From: Arthrobacter globiformis NBRC 12137
GTDB lineage: Bacteria > Actinomycetota > Actinomycetes > Actinomycetales > Micrococcaceae
NCBI RefSeq assembly: GCF_000238915.1
Contig: NZ_BAEG01000014.1
Location: 1 to 64,000 of the forward strand
DNA length: 64,000 bases
Direction of reading: 5' to 3'
This document shows positions 1 through 8,482 of this stretch, one piece after another. Position numbers and translations under genes: made by a program. The notes beneath the pieces were generated by a model. It ran no database searches. It was not told where the DNA came from and saw only the letters and a program-made list of their open reading frames with translations. The first letter of the stretch is position 1; the number at the start of each line of letters is the position of its first letter.

Positions 1-94
1 TCCCCGCGTCTGGGGCGCCTCCGCCGAGGCCGGCCTCGCCGCACGCGTTGTGGAAGCAACCCAGCAGCTCGGCTCCGCCGGCAAGACCTTCTAG
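1..94 (+). CDS. fbaA: Class II fructose-bisphosphate aldolase, C-terminal fragment
   Basis: Only the last 30 codons are in the window, read in the frame that starts at base 2 and stops at TAG 92-94. The peptide starts PRVWGASAEAGLAARVVEA and ends LGSAGKTF, which matches the usual end of class II (metal-dependent) aldolases of the high-GC Gram-positives, in the pattern 'DPR.WGK..EA..A.RV.EAC..LGSAG'. The enzyme cleaves fructose 1,6-bisphosphate in glycolysis and runs in reverse in gluconeogenesis. The DUF3151 gene starts 3 bases downstream, so the two are probably cotranscribed. The catalytic part is outside the window, so the call rests on the tail alone and on the neighbourhood. Confidence 0.75.
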   Translation, partial: PRVWGASAEAGLAARVVEATQQLGSAGKTF

Positions 95-96
95 CC

Positions 97-519
97 GTGT
101 CCGACGAGTTCCGCAAGAACCTGATGGGCCCCGAGCCCACGCTCCTGCCTGCCGAGACCGAGGTGTACCAGCACCTCGCGCTCGGCGCTGAGGCGCTGGA
201 CCTCGTGGAGAAGCACCCGACGTCGTCGCTGTTGTGGGCCGTCCTGGCCGAGGAGGCATGGGCGGAAGGCCGCACCATTGATTCCTACGCCTACGCACGG
301 GTCGGCTACCACCGCGGACTGGACTCGCTCCGCCGCAACGGCTGGCGGGGTGTGGGGCCCATTCCGTGGGAGCACGAGCCCAACCGCGGCTTCCTGCGGG
401 CGCTTTACTCGCTGGGCCGCGCCTCCGCCGCCATCAATGAGGCGGAGGAGCCGGAGCGCATCGAGAAGTTCCTCAACGACTCGGACCCCGGGGCCAAGGC
501 AGCCATCGAGGGCAAGTAA
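97..519 (+). CDS. DUF3151 family protein
   Basis: A 140-residue soluble protein starting at GTG 97, three bases after the aldolase stop. It has the character of the DUF3151 family found only in actinobacteria: an N-terminal PEPTLLPAE segment, a helical middle with SSLLWAVLAEEAWAEG and a conserved YAYARVGYHRGLDSLRRNGW block (about residues 66-85), followed by PIPWEHEPNRGFLRALYSLG. No signal peptide, membrane segment or catalytic motif is visible. The function of the family is not known; its constant position beside fba suggests a housekeeping role. The start is set by the tight spacing to fba. Confidence 0.85.
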   Translation: MSDEFRKNLMGPEPTLLPAETEVYQHLALGAEALDLVEKHPTSSLLWAVLAEEAWAEGRTIDSYAYARVGYHRGLDSLRRNGWRGVGPIPWEHEPNRGFLRALYSLGRASAAINEAEEPERIEKFLNDSDPGAKAAIEGK

Positions 520-553
520 GACAACATCCCCACCGCCTCCCTCGCTTCGCTCC

Positions 554-703
554 GCTCAGTCAGGGAACCCTCGGCGGCGGCCCCGTATACGACGGCGGGC
601 GCTCACCAAAAGGTGAGCGCCCGCCGTCGCTCAGTCAGGGAACCCTCGGCGGCGGCCCCGTATACGACGGCGGGCACTCACCAAAAGGTGAGCGCCCGCC
701 GTC
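554..703. repeat. Tandem duplication of a 75-bp unit containing a hairpin
   Basis: Two direct copies of a 75-bp unit (554-628 and 629-703) differ by about one base in the hairpin. Each carries the motif CAGGGAACCCTCGGCGG followed by a long inverted repeat. Directly downstream (about 705-725) is TTGAGCTTGTCGAGACC, a short sequence of the kind often repeated between genes in Arthrobacter. The unit looks like a duplicated intergenic repeat serving as a double terminator between the convergent DUF3151 and glycosylase genes. Confidence 0.85.
591..628. terminator. Perfect 17-bp hairpin after DUF3151 (first copy)
   Basis: Arms GACGGCGGGCGCTCACC and its exact complement are separated by AAAA. The second copy at 666-703 has one A:C mismatch. 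There is no T-run, so termination would be rho-independent only if the very stable stem suffices; the palindrome could act on both strands. Confidence 0.6.
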
Positions 704-739
704 GTTGGTTGAGCTTGTCGAGACCCCGGAGTGTCTCTG

Positions 740-1372
740 TTAGCTGGACTTCTGCAGGCCGGTGCGGGCCATGGCGTCTGCGTAGGCGAGGTGCATCTCG
801 TCGAGGTACTGCTTCTGCCGCTCGGGGGAGCCGGCGAAGGAACGGCCACTGAGCGAACGGACCTTGTAGGTCTTCAGTCCGCGGCGCCACAGCAGGGGGA
901 CTTCGGTCTTGAGCAGCAGGCCGGCGAGGCGGTTGGCCTCGGTGCCGTGGGCTACGATGACCGAGGCGCGGGGCACCAGGGCCAGGACCTTCAGCAGCGG
1001 CTTGAGGCCGGCCTGGATCTGGTCGGGGGTGAACTTGCCGTTCGGCTCGCCCGGCGTGTGCCACGGGTGCACGTTCCACGGCATGATGTATTCCGGCCGC
1101 AGGCCCAGCTTCCACTGGAGGCCCAGCATGCGGGTGGCGGCATCGTCGTCGCCCGGCATGATGAAGCCGGTGGGCGATGCCGCGCCAATGTTGGAGAAGA
1201 GGCTGATGATGCGGCATTCGTCGACGTCGTGAGCGGGGTCGACGTACGGCACCTGGGTGCCCGGCTTGGCGCTCTGCAAGGTATCGCAGAGCTCATTGAC
1301 AGCGGCAACGTTGGGCTCGTAACGGCGCTTTAGAAGCTGTTCATGGAAGGATTCGGTAGCCAGAGCGGTCAT
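740..1372 (-). CDS. Uracil-DNA glycosylase family protein
   Basis: A 210-residue protein. The open frame extends upstream, but the start at ATG 1372 (MTALATESFHEQ) is where protein-like sequence begins. The middle carries YIMPWNVHPWHTPGE (around residues 90-104), which resembles the uracil-recognition region of the glycosylase superfamily, and later PRASVIVAHGTEANRL (around 133-148), which resembles the DNA-intercalation and histidine motif region. Proteins of this superfamily excise uracil or related damaged bases. The match is to the superfamily, not to a defined family such as Ung, so substrate specificity is open. It is monocistronic; the next minus-strand gene ends 220 bases upstream, and that gap shows nothing clear. 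Confidence 0.6.
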   Translation of the reverse strand: MTALATESFHEQLLKRRYEPNVAAVNELCDTLQSAKPGTQVPYVDPAHDVDECRIISLFSNIGAASPTGFIMPGDDDAATRMLGLQWKLGLRPEYIMPWNVHPWHTPGEPNGKFTPDQIQAGLKPLLKVLALVPRASVIVAHGTEANRLAGLLLKTEVPLLWRRGLKTYKVRSLSGRSFAGSPERQKQYLDEMHLAYADAMARTGLQKSS

Positions 1373-1592
1373 ATGGTGCTGTGTCTCCTGCAGGTGGGTC
1401 GCGCCGCCGCGCCGCAGGCCGGCACGCCGCAGGCGGGCCGAACGCGGCGTGGAGTGAAATGAGGTGTGGACCGGTTCCTGACCGGTCCTTCCCAGTTTAG
1501 CAAGGCGTCCGACCCGCTGGGCCCCGCCCCCGCGTGCCGCCGCGGCGGAGTCGCGCAGGAGGGGGCCCGTAGGACAGCGAGTGAGGGCTAAA

Positions 1593-2804
1593 TCACTTCC
1601 AGAGCCGTTTGGTGGCGAGGCGTGCGCCCTCCCCGAGGGCCTCGAGTTTCGCAACGGCGATCTGCGGGTGGACGCGGCCGCCGAGGCCGCAGTCGGTGGA
1701 GGCGATCACGCTCTCGCGTCCCACGAGCCTGGCGAAGCGTTCGATCCGGTCCGCCACCAGTTCCGGATGCTCCACCACGTTGGTCGCGTGCGAGACAACA
1801 CCGGGAATGATGACCTTGCCCTCGGGAAGCCTCGTGCCTTCCCACACGCGCCATTCGTGCTCGTGCCGGACGTTGGCTGCCTCGAACGAGTATCCGCCTG
1901 CATTGATTTGCAGGACGGAGCCGATGATGTCGGCAAACGGGATGTCCGTGGTGTGGGGGCCGTGCCAGGATCCCCAGCAGACGTGCAGCCGGATCTTTTC
2001 CTCGGGCAGGTCGCGGAGGGCCCAGTTCGTGGCCTCGACCCGGAGCTGGATGAAGTTGAGGTAGTCCTCGAGGCTGGGTTCCGGGTTGATCTGGTCCCAG
2101 CTCTCCGCCAGCGACGGGTCATCGAGCTGAACGGTCAGCCCGGCGTCGATGATTGCCTTGTACTCCTCCCTCATGGCATCGGCGCAGGCGTAGACCAGTT
2201 CTTCCTCGGTCTTGTAGTAGTCGTTGGCCACCCGTGCGCAGGAACCGGGGGACAGCGACGCGACGAATCCCTCGGTGAGGCCGGCTGCCTGCAGGCCCTT
2301 CTTGAGGTTGGTGACGTCCGACGCCACGAGGTCCTGCCCGGTATAGGTCAGCGGGCCGGCAATCTTGGGCTGTGCCACGCTCTTGCGGTGGGCGAGGATC
2401 CCGGAGGAGGGGTCGTTGTAGGCGTCATTGAACTTCTGCCGGTCCCGGCGGTCAGGGAACGAGGTCAGGACGATATTGCCCGGCGTGGAACGGTGCACCT
2501 CGGCATCGGCCCAGCGGTCCACGGTGGTGGGCTCGAGGCCGCCCAGGCGGGCAAACGAGTAGTTCCACCAGGCGCCGTAGTCCACGCTGTTAGACATCGC
2601 GTGCCCGTATTCGCCGTCGTTCGGGATGTCGATGCCCAGGTCCTTTTGGCGCCGGACGATGTCCACCACCGAGGTCTCCAGCAGGTCCAGGAATTCGGGT
2701 GTGATGCCGTCGGCTTCCCTGGCTGCGTTGGCGGCGATGAGCTCCGGGGTGCGCGGCAGGGAGCCGGCATGGGTGACGCGGATGTGGTCGGTGTTCAGTG
2801 ACAA
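1593..2804 (-). CDS. MetE-core (cobalamin-independent methionine synthase C-terminal domain) methyltransferase
   Basis: 403 residues that correspond to the catalytic half of cobalamin-independent methionine synthase, without the N-terminal half of full MetE (about 750 residues). It begins with THAGSLPRTPEL (about 11-22). The zinc ligands expected for activating a thiol acceptor are visible: His and Cys in RLHVCWGSWHGPHTTD (near residue 265) and a Cys in ASTDCGLGGRVHPQ (near 375), with acidic residues between. Known relatives are archaeal core methionine synthases, bacterial folate-independent methionine synthases and epoxyalkane:CoM transferases. The methyl donor cannot be the standard polyglutamyl methyl-folate route of MetE if the missing half is required, so donor and acceptor are open. 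No SAM, SAH or B12 riboswitch is recognisable in the 258-bp gap before its start. Confidence 0.75.
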   Translation of the reverse strand: MSLNTDHIRVTHAGSLPRTPELIAANAAREADGITPEFLDLLETSVVDIVRRQKDLGIDIPNDGEYGHAMSNSVDYGAWWNYSFARLGGLEPTTVDRWADAEVHRSTPGNIVLTSFPDRRDRQKFNDAYNDPSSGILAHRKSVAQPKIAGPLTYTGQDLVASDVTNLKKGLQAAGLTEGFVASLSPGSCARVANDYYKTEEELVYACADAMREEYKAIIDAGLTVQLDDPSLAESWDQINPEPSLEDYLNFIQLRVEATNWALRDLPEEKIRLHVCWGSWHGPHTTDIPFADIIGSVLQINAGGYSFEAANVRHEHEWRVWEGTRLPEGKVIIPGVVSHATNVVEHPELVADRIERFARLVGRESVIASTDCGLGGRVHPQIAVAKLEALGEGARLATKRLWK

Positions 2805-2977
2805 GACAGGGTCTCCTCAGCCGCTCGGGATGGTCCACTCTCACTTAATTGGATGGTTTTTCGGCGGGCAAGCTGAGGCTTATTTGTGTCGCTGTATAAC
2901 GGCCGGACCCAGGAGCGCCGGGTGCTCCTCAAATCCATCGATTTGACTTTGACCTGCGCAAATGATGAGTTGAAGCC

Positions 2978-3031
2978 AATCGGATTTTGGGGGAAATACC
3001 GATGCTCCCCCCTATGCGCATCCGATTTTTT
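2978..3031 (+). promoter_or_regulatory. Terminator-like hairpin in the leader of the SipW operon
   Basis: An outer stem AATCGGA (2978-2984) pairs with TCCGATT (3021-3027), which runs straight into a T-tract ending at 3031. Inside it GGGGGA (2989-2994) can pair with TCCCCC (3006-3011). This is an intrinsic-terminator geometry placed 33 bases upstream of the ATG at 3064. The sequence TTTGGGGGAAATA at 2986-2998 is repeated exactly at 3051-3063, where it is the ribosome binding site, so the C-tract has two possible partners. The switch model is inference. Confidence 0.6.
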
Positions 3032-3063
3032 CACTCGGGACACATCTAAATTTGGGGGAAATA

Positions 3064-3765
3064 ATGGTTGCTTCAACCAGCGCTGAGCCGCGCGCAAAAG
3101 CTACGAAAGTCCGGGCCATTCTGGCGGCCGGACTTGTCCTGGGAGTCGGTGCGGCCTTCACGCTCGCTGCCTGGACTGACAATGAATGGGTTTTCGGCCA
3201 AAGCGGCAACGGCGGCGGCCCGGGAACGAAGACCTATCACATGCAGCAGAACACCTGGACTGGGACCGGAGGCGCAGCCGCCTGGGGTGATAAGGACGCG
3301 GCGCCCGGTGGTGCCCTCACGTTCAGCGTCAACGCGGACAACCTGGTGCCCGGCAGTACCGTCTACGCTCCCATGCAGCTGCGCGCAGCGGCCGGTTCTG
3401 AGGCGCTGGTGGCCCGACTGACGCAGGCTGTGCAGTCCACGCCCATCGACTCGGTGACCAACTCCTCGGTTCTCTACTCCGAGCTGAGGTACGAGGCGAA
3501 ACAGAACGTGGACAAGGCGCTGTGCAACGCCACAGGCTTCGCGGCTGTTGGAACCAGCATCGTTCCTGCAGGATCCCCGCTGGGCACCATTTCCGAACCC
3601 GGGGCGGCTAACAACATCGTTCTCCCGGCGGCGGGTGACACAGTGACGGACGGTGCCGCCGTCGATATCTGCTTTGCGCTCACGCTCCCGTCCACTGCCG
3701 CAGATACTCTCCAAGGGCTGAAGACAGTTCCGCTCTGGAAATTCACGAGCACCGTCGGCTCGTAG
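3064..3765 (+). CDS. Alternate-type signal peptide protein (SipW substrate)
   Basis: 233 residues from ATG 3064, with the ribosome binding site GGGGGA five bases upstream; a TTG at 3052 is in frame but has none. The N-terminus has basic residues, a hydrophobic core (AILAAGLVLGVGAAFTL) and then AAWTDNEWV, the hallmark of actinobacterial alternate signal peptides cut by SipW-like peptidases (TasA/camelysin type). The mature part (about 200 residues) is Thr/Ala/Val-rich, predicted beta structure, with two cysteines (in DKALCNATG and VDICFALTL) that could form a disulfide. The signal peptidase gene follows 10 bases later. The role is likely a secreted fibre or surface-layer component; this is inference from the family. 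Confidence 0.8.
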   Translation: MVASTSAEPRAKATKVRAILAAGLVLGVGAAFTLAAWTDNEWVFGQSGNGGGPGTKTYHMQQNTWTGTGGAAAWGDKDAAPGGALTFSVNADNLVPGSTVYAPMQLRAAAGSEALVARLTQAVQSTPIDSVTNSSVLYSELRYEAKQNVDKALCNATGFAAVGTSIVPAGSPLGTISEPGAANNIVLPAAGDTVTDGAAVDICFALTLPSTAADTLQGLKTVPLWKFTSTVGS

Positions 3766-3774
3766 CCACTGGCC

Positions 3775-4344
3775 ATGCCGGAAGTAATGACCGGGCAAGG
3801 ATCTCCGTCCCGTGCGGCCTCGGTGCCGCGCGGGGCGGTGGTCCCGCCGGTTCTGGTGCGCGTCCTGAAAATCGTCCGTGAAGTTGCCCTGACACTGGTG
3901 GCCGTTCTGGGGCTGCTGTGCATTCTTGCCCTGATCCTCGGTTTCGTCTTCAAAGCGTCCTTCGTGGTCTTCCGGACAGGCTCCATGGAGCCCCAATATC
4001 CGGTGGGGGCTTTGTCCCTGACAGTCCAAGTCAAGGCGGAAGACCTGGTACCGGGCGACGTCGTGTCCGTAAAGCGTGCGGACTCCAGCGTGCTGATCAC
4101 CCACCGCGTGGTTGCCGTGACGTCACCTCAACCAGGAGGGGACAGAACATCGCTGATTCTCAAAGGCGATGCGAACAGCTCCCAGGACCCCTTGCCCTAC
4201 GAAGTTGCCACAGCCCAGAAAGTGCTGGTGACAGTGCCCGTTATCGGCTCATGGCTGATGACGGTGAGGGGTTCGGGGTTCATTGCCGGAGCAACACTTG
4301 CCCTGGCCGCGCTGGTGCTCTGGGCGTACTGGCCAAGGCAGTAG
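3775..4344 (+). CDS. sipW: Signal peptidase I, ER/SipW type
   Basis: 189 residues with one N-terminal membrane segment (about 38-60), the catalytic serine in FRTGSMEP (Ser70) and, in the place where bacterial-type enzymes have lysine, a histidine in LITHRVV (His110). The later KGDAN box is also present. The Ser/His dyad marks the ER/SipW class. A second hydrophobic segment lies at the C-terminus (about 163-186). Its likely substrates are the proteins at 3064 and 5284, whose signal peptides share AAWTD(N/D)EWV. It lies inside a four-gene operon with very short spacings. Confidence 0.9.
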   Translation: MPEVMTGQGSPSRAASVPRGAVVPPVLVRVLKIVREVALTLVAVLGLLCILALILGFVFKASFVVFRTGSMEPQYPVGALSLTVQVKAEDLVPGDVVSVKRADSSVLITHRVVAVTSPQPGGDRTSLILKGDANSSQDPLPYEVATAQKVLVTVPVIGSWLMTVRGSGFIAGATLALAALVLWAYWPRQ

Positions 4345-4399
4345 TCTCCCGAGCCTGGTTCCTGACGAAGCCGTGCGATCGCCCAAGGAGGTGGACGGA

Positions 4400-5287
4400 A
4401 TGCCGTGGTGGAAGATATCTATGATGCGTGGCGGCACCACGTGCGCGGCTGTCCTGTTGGCAATATTCGCTGTCCCAGGTGCTGCCGTCGCCGCCGAAGA
4501 CCTGGTTCCGGTGCCCGAAACCGGGACGCCGGGATTGTTGTCACTCTCATCCTCCGTTTATCCGTTGACACTGCCCGTCCTTGAGCCGGCCGAGTCCTTC
4601 AGCTGGCAGATCGGCTTGAAGGTGACGGAGCCGTTGGCAACGGCCACGCTGCAGGTGTCCGCAGCGGGGGAAATCGCCGCAACCGATAGATACCTCGTCT
4701 CGGTGGAGGAATGCGCTGAGCCGTGGCAGGGGACCAGCGGACTGAACGGGAGCTTGGGTTGCCCGTCCGGTTCGATCTCCAGGATCGCACCGACATCACT
4801 GGTGGCGCTTCGCCAGGATGTCCAGGTTCCACTGAGCGATCTTCGGGCCGGAACGGAGCCCTATCTTGGGTTCAGCCTTTCCCGTCCCGCCGGGACTGTT
4901 GATTCGGGCGGCACTTCACTCACGCTGGGCATCGGGGTAAGCGCCATGGGGGAGGGCACAGGCGGGGCCTCGATTCCGGACCCAGACCCATCGCAGGACC
5001 CGGGCCAATCGCAGGGGCCAGACCAGCCGACCGAGCCAGGCCAATCGCCGATGCCAGACCACTCACGGCCGCCCGGCCAGCCGGGGGACGCCACCCGGCC
5101 GGTGGCCACCGACACCAACCGCTCAGACACCAGCCAGGAAGCCGCGGGCTGGGGAGACACCGGCCTGGGTGATACCGGCGCAGCACTTCTGCCGGCTCTG
5201 TTTGCAGGTGGCGCCCTGGTGCTGCTGGGCACCGCGGTTGTTGTGACGCTCCGTCGGCCACGCACCTCCCCGAAGATCAAGCCATGA
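4400..5287 (+). CDS. Secreted protein with Pro-rich stalk and C-terminal membrane anchor
   Basis: The start ATG 4400 follows AAGGAGGTGG at 4385-4394, an excellent ribosome binding site; the frame is open further upstream, but that overlaps sipW. The 295-residue product has a conventional signal peptide (MMRGGTTCAAVLLAIFAVPG...AVAAED), a globular domain of about 170 residues with two cysteines (VEECAEP, SLGCPSG), a low-complexity Pro/Gln/Asp stalk (about 193-245) and a C-terminal hydrophobic helix followed by RRPR. This is the layout of a wall-spanning anchored protein, but there is no clear LPXTG; LGDTGAALL is the nearest. It is cotranscribed with sipW and overlaps the next gene by four bases. 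It may present or anchor the SipW substrates. Confidence 0.75.
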   Translation: MPWWKISMMRGGTTCAAVLLAIFAVPGAAVAAEDLVPVPETGTPGLLSLSSSVYPLTLPVLEPAESFSWQIGLKVTEPLATATLQVSAAGEIAATDRYLVSVEECAEPWQGTSGLNGSLGCPSGSISRIAPTSLVALRQDVQVPLSDLRAGTEPYLGFSLSRPAGTVDSGGTSLTLGIGVSAMGEGTGGASIPDPDPSQDPGQSQGPDQPTEPGQSPMPDHSRPPGQPGDATRPVATDTNRSDTSQEAAGWGDTGLGDTGAALLPALFAGGALVLLGTAVVVTLRRPRTSPKIKP

Positions 5288-6954
5288 GGGCGAGCCTGAA
5301 AAGCGTGGCACGGGTCATCGTCGGAACGCCGCGGCACTCGCTGTTGGTTGCCGCGGCTGCGGCCATCTCACTCGCCGCCGGGACCACGATTACCACCGCC
5401 GCCTGGACCGACGACGAATGGGTGGGCAGCGCCGTCGGCGTCGGCACTCCCGGCGGCTGCACCACCAACAGCCTGTTCACCACCCAGTCGTGGGCCCGGC
5501 AGCTATCCGGCAGCGTTTTGAATACGAGTCTGGACTCCACCGCCGGCGTCGAGGGTCTCACCGTTACTAACAACGGAACCACGGCGTCGCCAGTGCCTGT
5601 CACCGCCACCCCGGTGCCCGGCACAGCGGACGCCTTCGTCAGCAAACTGCCCGTCACCGTCCTGGGCGGGACTGTTGTTGAGGCGGCGCTGGGGCTCGGT
5701 GTCCCCGTCGGCGGGATCGGCAGCTACACCCAGTGGGCGCAGGCAAGGGGGAGCGGGCAGTCGCGTGGCGCCTCCGGTCTGGTCTCGGACCAGTCGGGCG
5801 CAACTGACGTGGGCGGAACCGCAAACGGTGCCGCCACGGCGCCGAAGGCCGCAAGCATTTCGCTCGGGAATATCCTCCCCGGTTCGCTTGCCGGTGCAAC
5901 GCTCGACGTCGGTGCTGTTGTTTCGTCTGCCGCTCTGGACGGGTGCGTGATGACGAACGGCTGGCCGACTCCGGACGCTACGCCCACCGTGCAGCGCGAC
6001 TACGGCATCGCCAGCCTGGACTTGAACGCTAAAGTGCCTGCCGTTGAAGCCGTGGCACCGCCCGTGAACGCTGCCCTGAACGGGCTTCCGACCACACTGG
6101 ATGACCTGGAGAGCAACCTCGTCCAGTCCCTTACCAGCGACGTCGAGAACATCCTCGACAGTCTGGGCGTAGTGACCGCCACGACTACTGCATCACTGAG
6201 TGGACTGAACCTTGAGCCGGTTCGAGACATATTGCGGAAACCGCAGTCCGAAGGCGCCGTAACCGTCACTCTGAATACAGGTGAGGTCCGCGTCGATCTG
6301 ACAAAGCTGCCGGGAGGCGCATCCATCAGCAAGGACCTGCGGCCGAACAGTCCAGTGGTCCTCACCGCGGAGAACATTGCTCAAATGGAGAGCGACGTCG
6401 GCCTCCTGATTCGTCGCATCATGACCCAGTTGCGTGCGGCACTGGACGCCGTAACGCTCGAGGCTACCGTGAGGGCGAACGTGCGCGTTCCCCTCACGGG
6501 CATAGCCATTGGCAGCGCGGAGATCACGATCAGGGGAACGTTGGGGCAGTTTCGGGCGGGAACCGCGCCGCCCCCGACCACCGCGGCGGTCGGGCTGGAT
6601 GTCACCGCCTTGCTTTCTTCGCTTACGACCACAGCCGTCGGCACCGTGGCCGATGCGGTAGTGGCACCCACTGATGCCATCGTGTCCAGCTTGCAGGCCA
6701 CATTGGATCCACTGAAAGTGACCGCCAGGTCTGCCGTCGGATCCGTCCTCGACACGGTCGGTTCGCTCGTGGCCATAAACGTCAACGTCCAGCCCGACCA
6801 GCCCTGGCCGGGTACCAAACCCGCGGACGTCACTGCGGCTGCCGGAGAGTACAAGGTCTCGGCGGTGAGAGTGGGGCTGATCGACAACGCCGGGCTTCTC
6901 AGCCTGTCCCTTGGAAACTCCTCGGCCGGCCCTGTGGCGCTGCGTGTCCCGTGA
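5284..6954 (+). CDS. Choice-of-anchor G family protein with alternate signal peptide
   Basis: 556 residues, ATG overlapping the stop of the previous gene (ATGA). The N-terminus has a hydrophobic stretch and then TTITTAAWTDDEWVGS, nearly the same cleavage-region motif as the 3064 product, so it is probably processed by the same SipW. The mature protein is rich in Ala, Thr, Val and Leu, has repeated helical segments (TLDDLESNLVQSLTSDVENI; LRAALDAVTLEATVRANVRV) and ends without a membrane anchor. This architecture corresponds to the choice-of-anchor G family, which is associated with alternate signal peptides. A surface or matrix role is inferred from the operon. Confidence 0.75.
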   Translation: MRASLKSVARVIVGTPRHSLLVAAAAAISLAAGTTITTAAWTDDEWVGSAVGVGTPGGCTTNSLFTTQSWARQLSGSVLNTSLDSTAGVEGLTVTNNGTTASPVPVTATPVPGTADAFVSKLPVTVLGGTVVEAALGLGVPVGGIGSYTQWAQARGSGQSRGASGLVSDQSGATDVGGTANGAATAPKAASISLGNILPGSLAGATLDVGAVVSSAALDGCVMTNGWPTPDATPTVQRDYGIASLDLNAKVPAVEAVAPPVNAALNGLPTTLDDLESNLVQSLTSDVENILDSLGVVTATTTASLSGLNLEPVRDILRKPQSEGAVTVTLNTGEVRVDLTKLPGGASISKDLRPNSPVVLTAENIAQMESDVGLLIRRIMTQLRAALDAVTLEATVRANVRVPLTGIAIGSAEITIRGTLGQFRAGTAPPPTTAAVGLDVTALLSSLTTTAVGTVADAVVAPTDAIVSSLQATLDPLKVTARSAVGSVLDTVGSLVAINVNVQPDQPWPGTKPADVTAAAGEYKVSAVRVGLIDNAGLLSLSLGNSSAGPVALRVP

Positions 6955-7150
6955 GTGTGCCGCGACAAGGGAGAAACCGGTTCAATCCGCTAAACTTGGG
7001 TGGTAAGAGCCCCTGAACTCTTGCGTCGCTGTGCTGCCCCGCGGTCCGGCGAAGGCTCGTATGTTCGGGGCATTCTCATGAACGGCGCCGCGGAGGCTTT
7101 CCATTTCGGTGGAGAAACCTGGGCGGCCCGAACGAATGGGGGAGGATCCC

Positions 7151-8440
7151 ATGCCAGCAATCGTGATCGTCGGCGCCCAGTGGGGCGACGAAGGAAAAGG
7201 TAAGGCCACCGACCTGCTTGGCGGCCGCGTCGACTACGTAGTGAAGCCGAACGGCGGCAACAACGCCGGGCACACCGTCGTCGTAGGCGGTGAGAAGTAT
7301 GAGCTCAAGCTCCTTCCGGCCGGCATCCTCAGCCCCAACGCCGTCCCCATCATCGGCAACGGCTGCGTCGTCAACCTCGAGGCACTTTTCCAGGAGATCG
7401 ACGGCCTCGAAGCCCGCGGCGCGGATACCTCCAAGCTGCGTGTTTCCGCCAACGCACACCTCGTCGCGCCGTACCACCAGGTACTGGACAAGGTCACTGA
7501 ACGCTTCCTCGGCAGCCGTGCCATCGGCACCACCGGCCGGGGCATCGGCCCGGCCTACATGGACAAGGTGGCCCGCCTGGGCATCCGTGTCCAGGACGTC
7601 TTCGACGAGTCCATCCTGCGCCAGAAGGTGGAAGGCTCGCTGCGCCAGAAGAACGAGCTCCTGGTCAAGGTCTACAACCGCCGCGACATCGAGGTGGAGG
7701 AGATCGTCAGCTACTTCCTCTCCTTCGCGGACCGGCTGCGGCCCCTGGTCGTCGACAGCACGTTCGTCCTGAACAAGGCCCTGGACGAGGGCAAAGTGGT
7801 GCTCATGGAGGGTGGGCAGGCCACGTTCCTCGACGTCGACCACGGCACGTATCCGTTCGTCACGTCCTCCAACCCGACAGCCGGCGGCGCCTCGGTGGGC
7901 TCCGGCATCGGACCCACCCGCATCTCGCGGTCCATCGGCATCATCAAGGCCTACACCACCCGCGTCGGCGCAGGCCCGTTCCCCACGGAACTCTTCGACG
8001 AGATGGGCATGTACCTGCAGAAGACCGGCGGTGAATTCGGCGTCAACACCGGGCGCCCGCGCCGCTGCGGCTGGTACGACGCCGTGCTGGCCCGCCACGC
8101 TTCCCGCGTCAACGGCTTCACGGACTACTTCGTCACCAAGCTTGACGTCCTCACCGGCATCGAGCAGATCCCGGTGTGCGTGGCCTACGACGTCGACGGC
8201 GTCCGGCACGACGAGATGCCGATGACGCAGACCGAGTTCCACCACGCCAAGCCCATCTTCGAGTACTTCGAAGGCTGGACCGAGGACATCACCGGCGCCC
8301 GGACCCTGGAGGACCTCCCGGAGAACGCCCGCAACTACGTGCTGGCCCTCGAGAAGCTGTCCGGCACCCGCTTCTCCGCGATCGGCGTGGGACCGGACCG
8401 CGACCAGACCATCGTGGTCAATGACCTGATCAACGACTGA
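7151..8440 (+). CDS. purA: Adenylosuccinate synthetase
   Basis: 429 residues, the normal length for PurA. It makes adenylosuccinate from IMP and aspartate using GTP, the first step from IMP to AMP. Visible motifs are the GTP-binding QWGDEGKGK with the catalytic Asp (about residues 10-18), GGNNAGHTV with the catalytic His, [11 protein letters not shown] in the IMP-binding region (about 128-138), [20 protein letters not shown], and [11 protein letters not shown]. The start ATG 7151 follows GGGGGAGGA, and upstream in-frame codons are not protein-like. In other actinobacteria purA and fba lie close together; here the SipW cassette and two minus-strand genes separate them. Confidence 0.97.
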   Translation: MPAIVIVGAQWGDEGKGKATDLLGGRVDYVVKPNGGNNAGHTVVVGGEKYELKLLPAGILSPNAVPIIGNGCVVNLEALFQEIDGLEARGADTSKLRVSANAHLVAPYHQVLDKVTERFLGSRAIGTTGRGIGPAYMDKVARLGIRVQDVFDESILRQKVEGSLRQKNELLVKVYNRRDIEVEEIVSYFLSFADRLRPLVVDSTFVLNKALDEGKVVLMEGGQATFLDVDHGTYPFVTSSNPTAGGASVGSGIGPTRISRSIGIIKAYTTRVGAGPFPTELFDEMGMYLQKTGGEFGVNTGRPRRCGWYDAVLARHASRVNGFTDYFVTKLDVLTGIEQIPVCVAYDVDGVRHDEMPMTQTEFHHAKPIFEYFEGWTEDITGARTLEDLPENARNYVLALEKLSGTRFSAIGVGPDRDQTIVVNDLIND

Positions 8441-8482
8441 CGCCGGAAGCGTCCGGCAACAACAGTTCAGCAAGCAGTTCCC

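Noticed and set aside
2805-3063. A SAM, SAH or B12 riboswitch ahead of the MetE-like gene.
   Set aside because: None of the conserved core sequences of these classes could be found on the minus strand in this gap; the hairpin present belongs to the plus-strand SipW operon leader.
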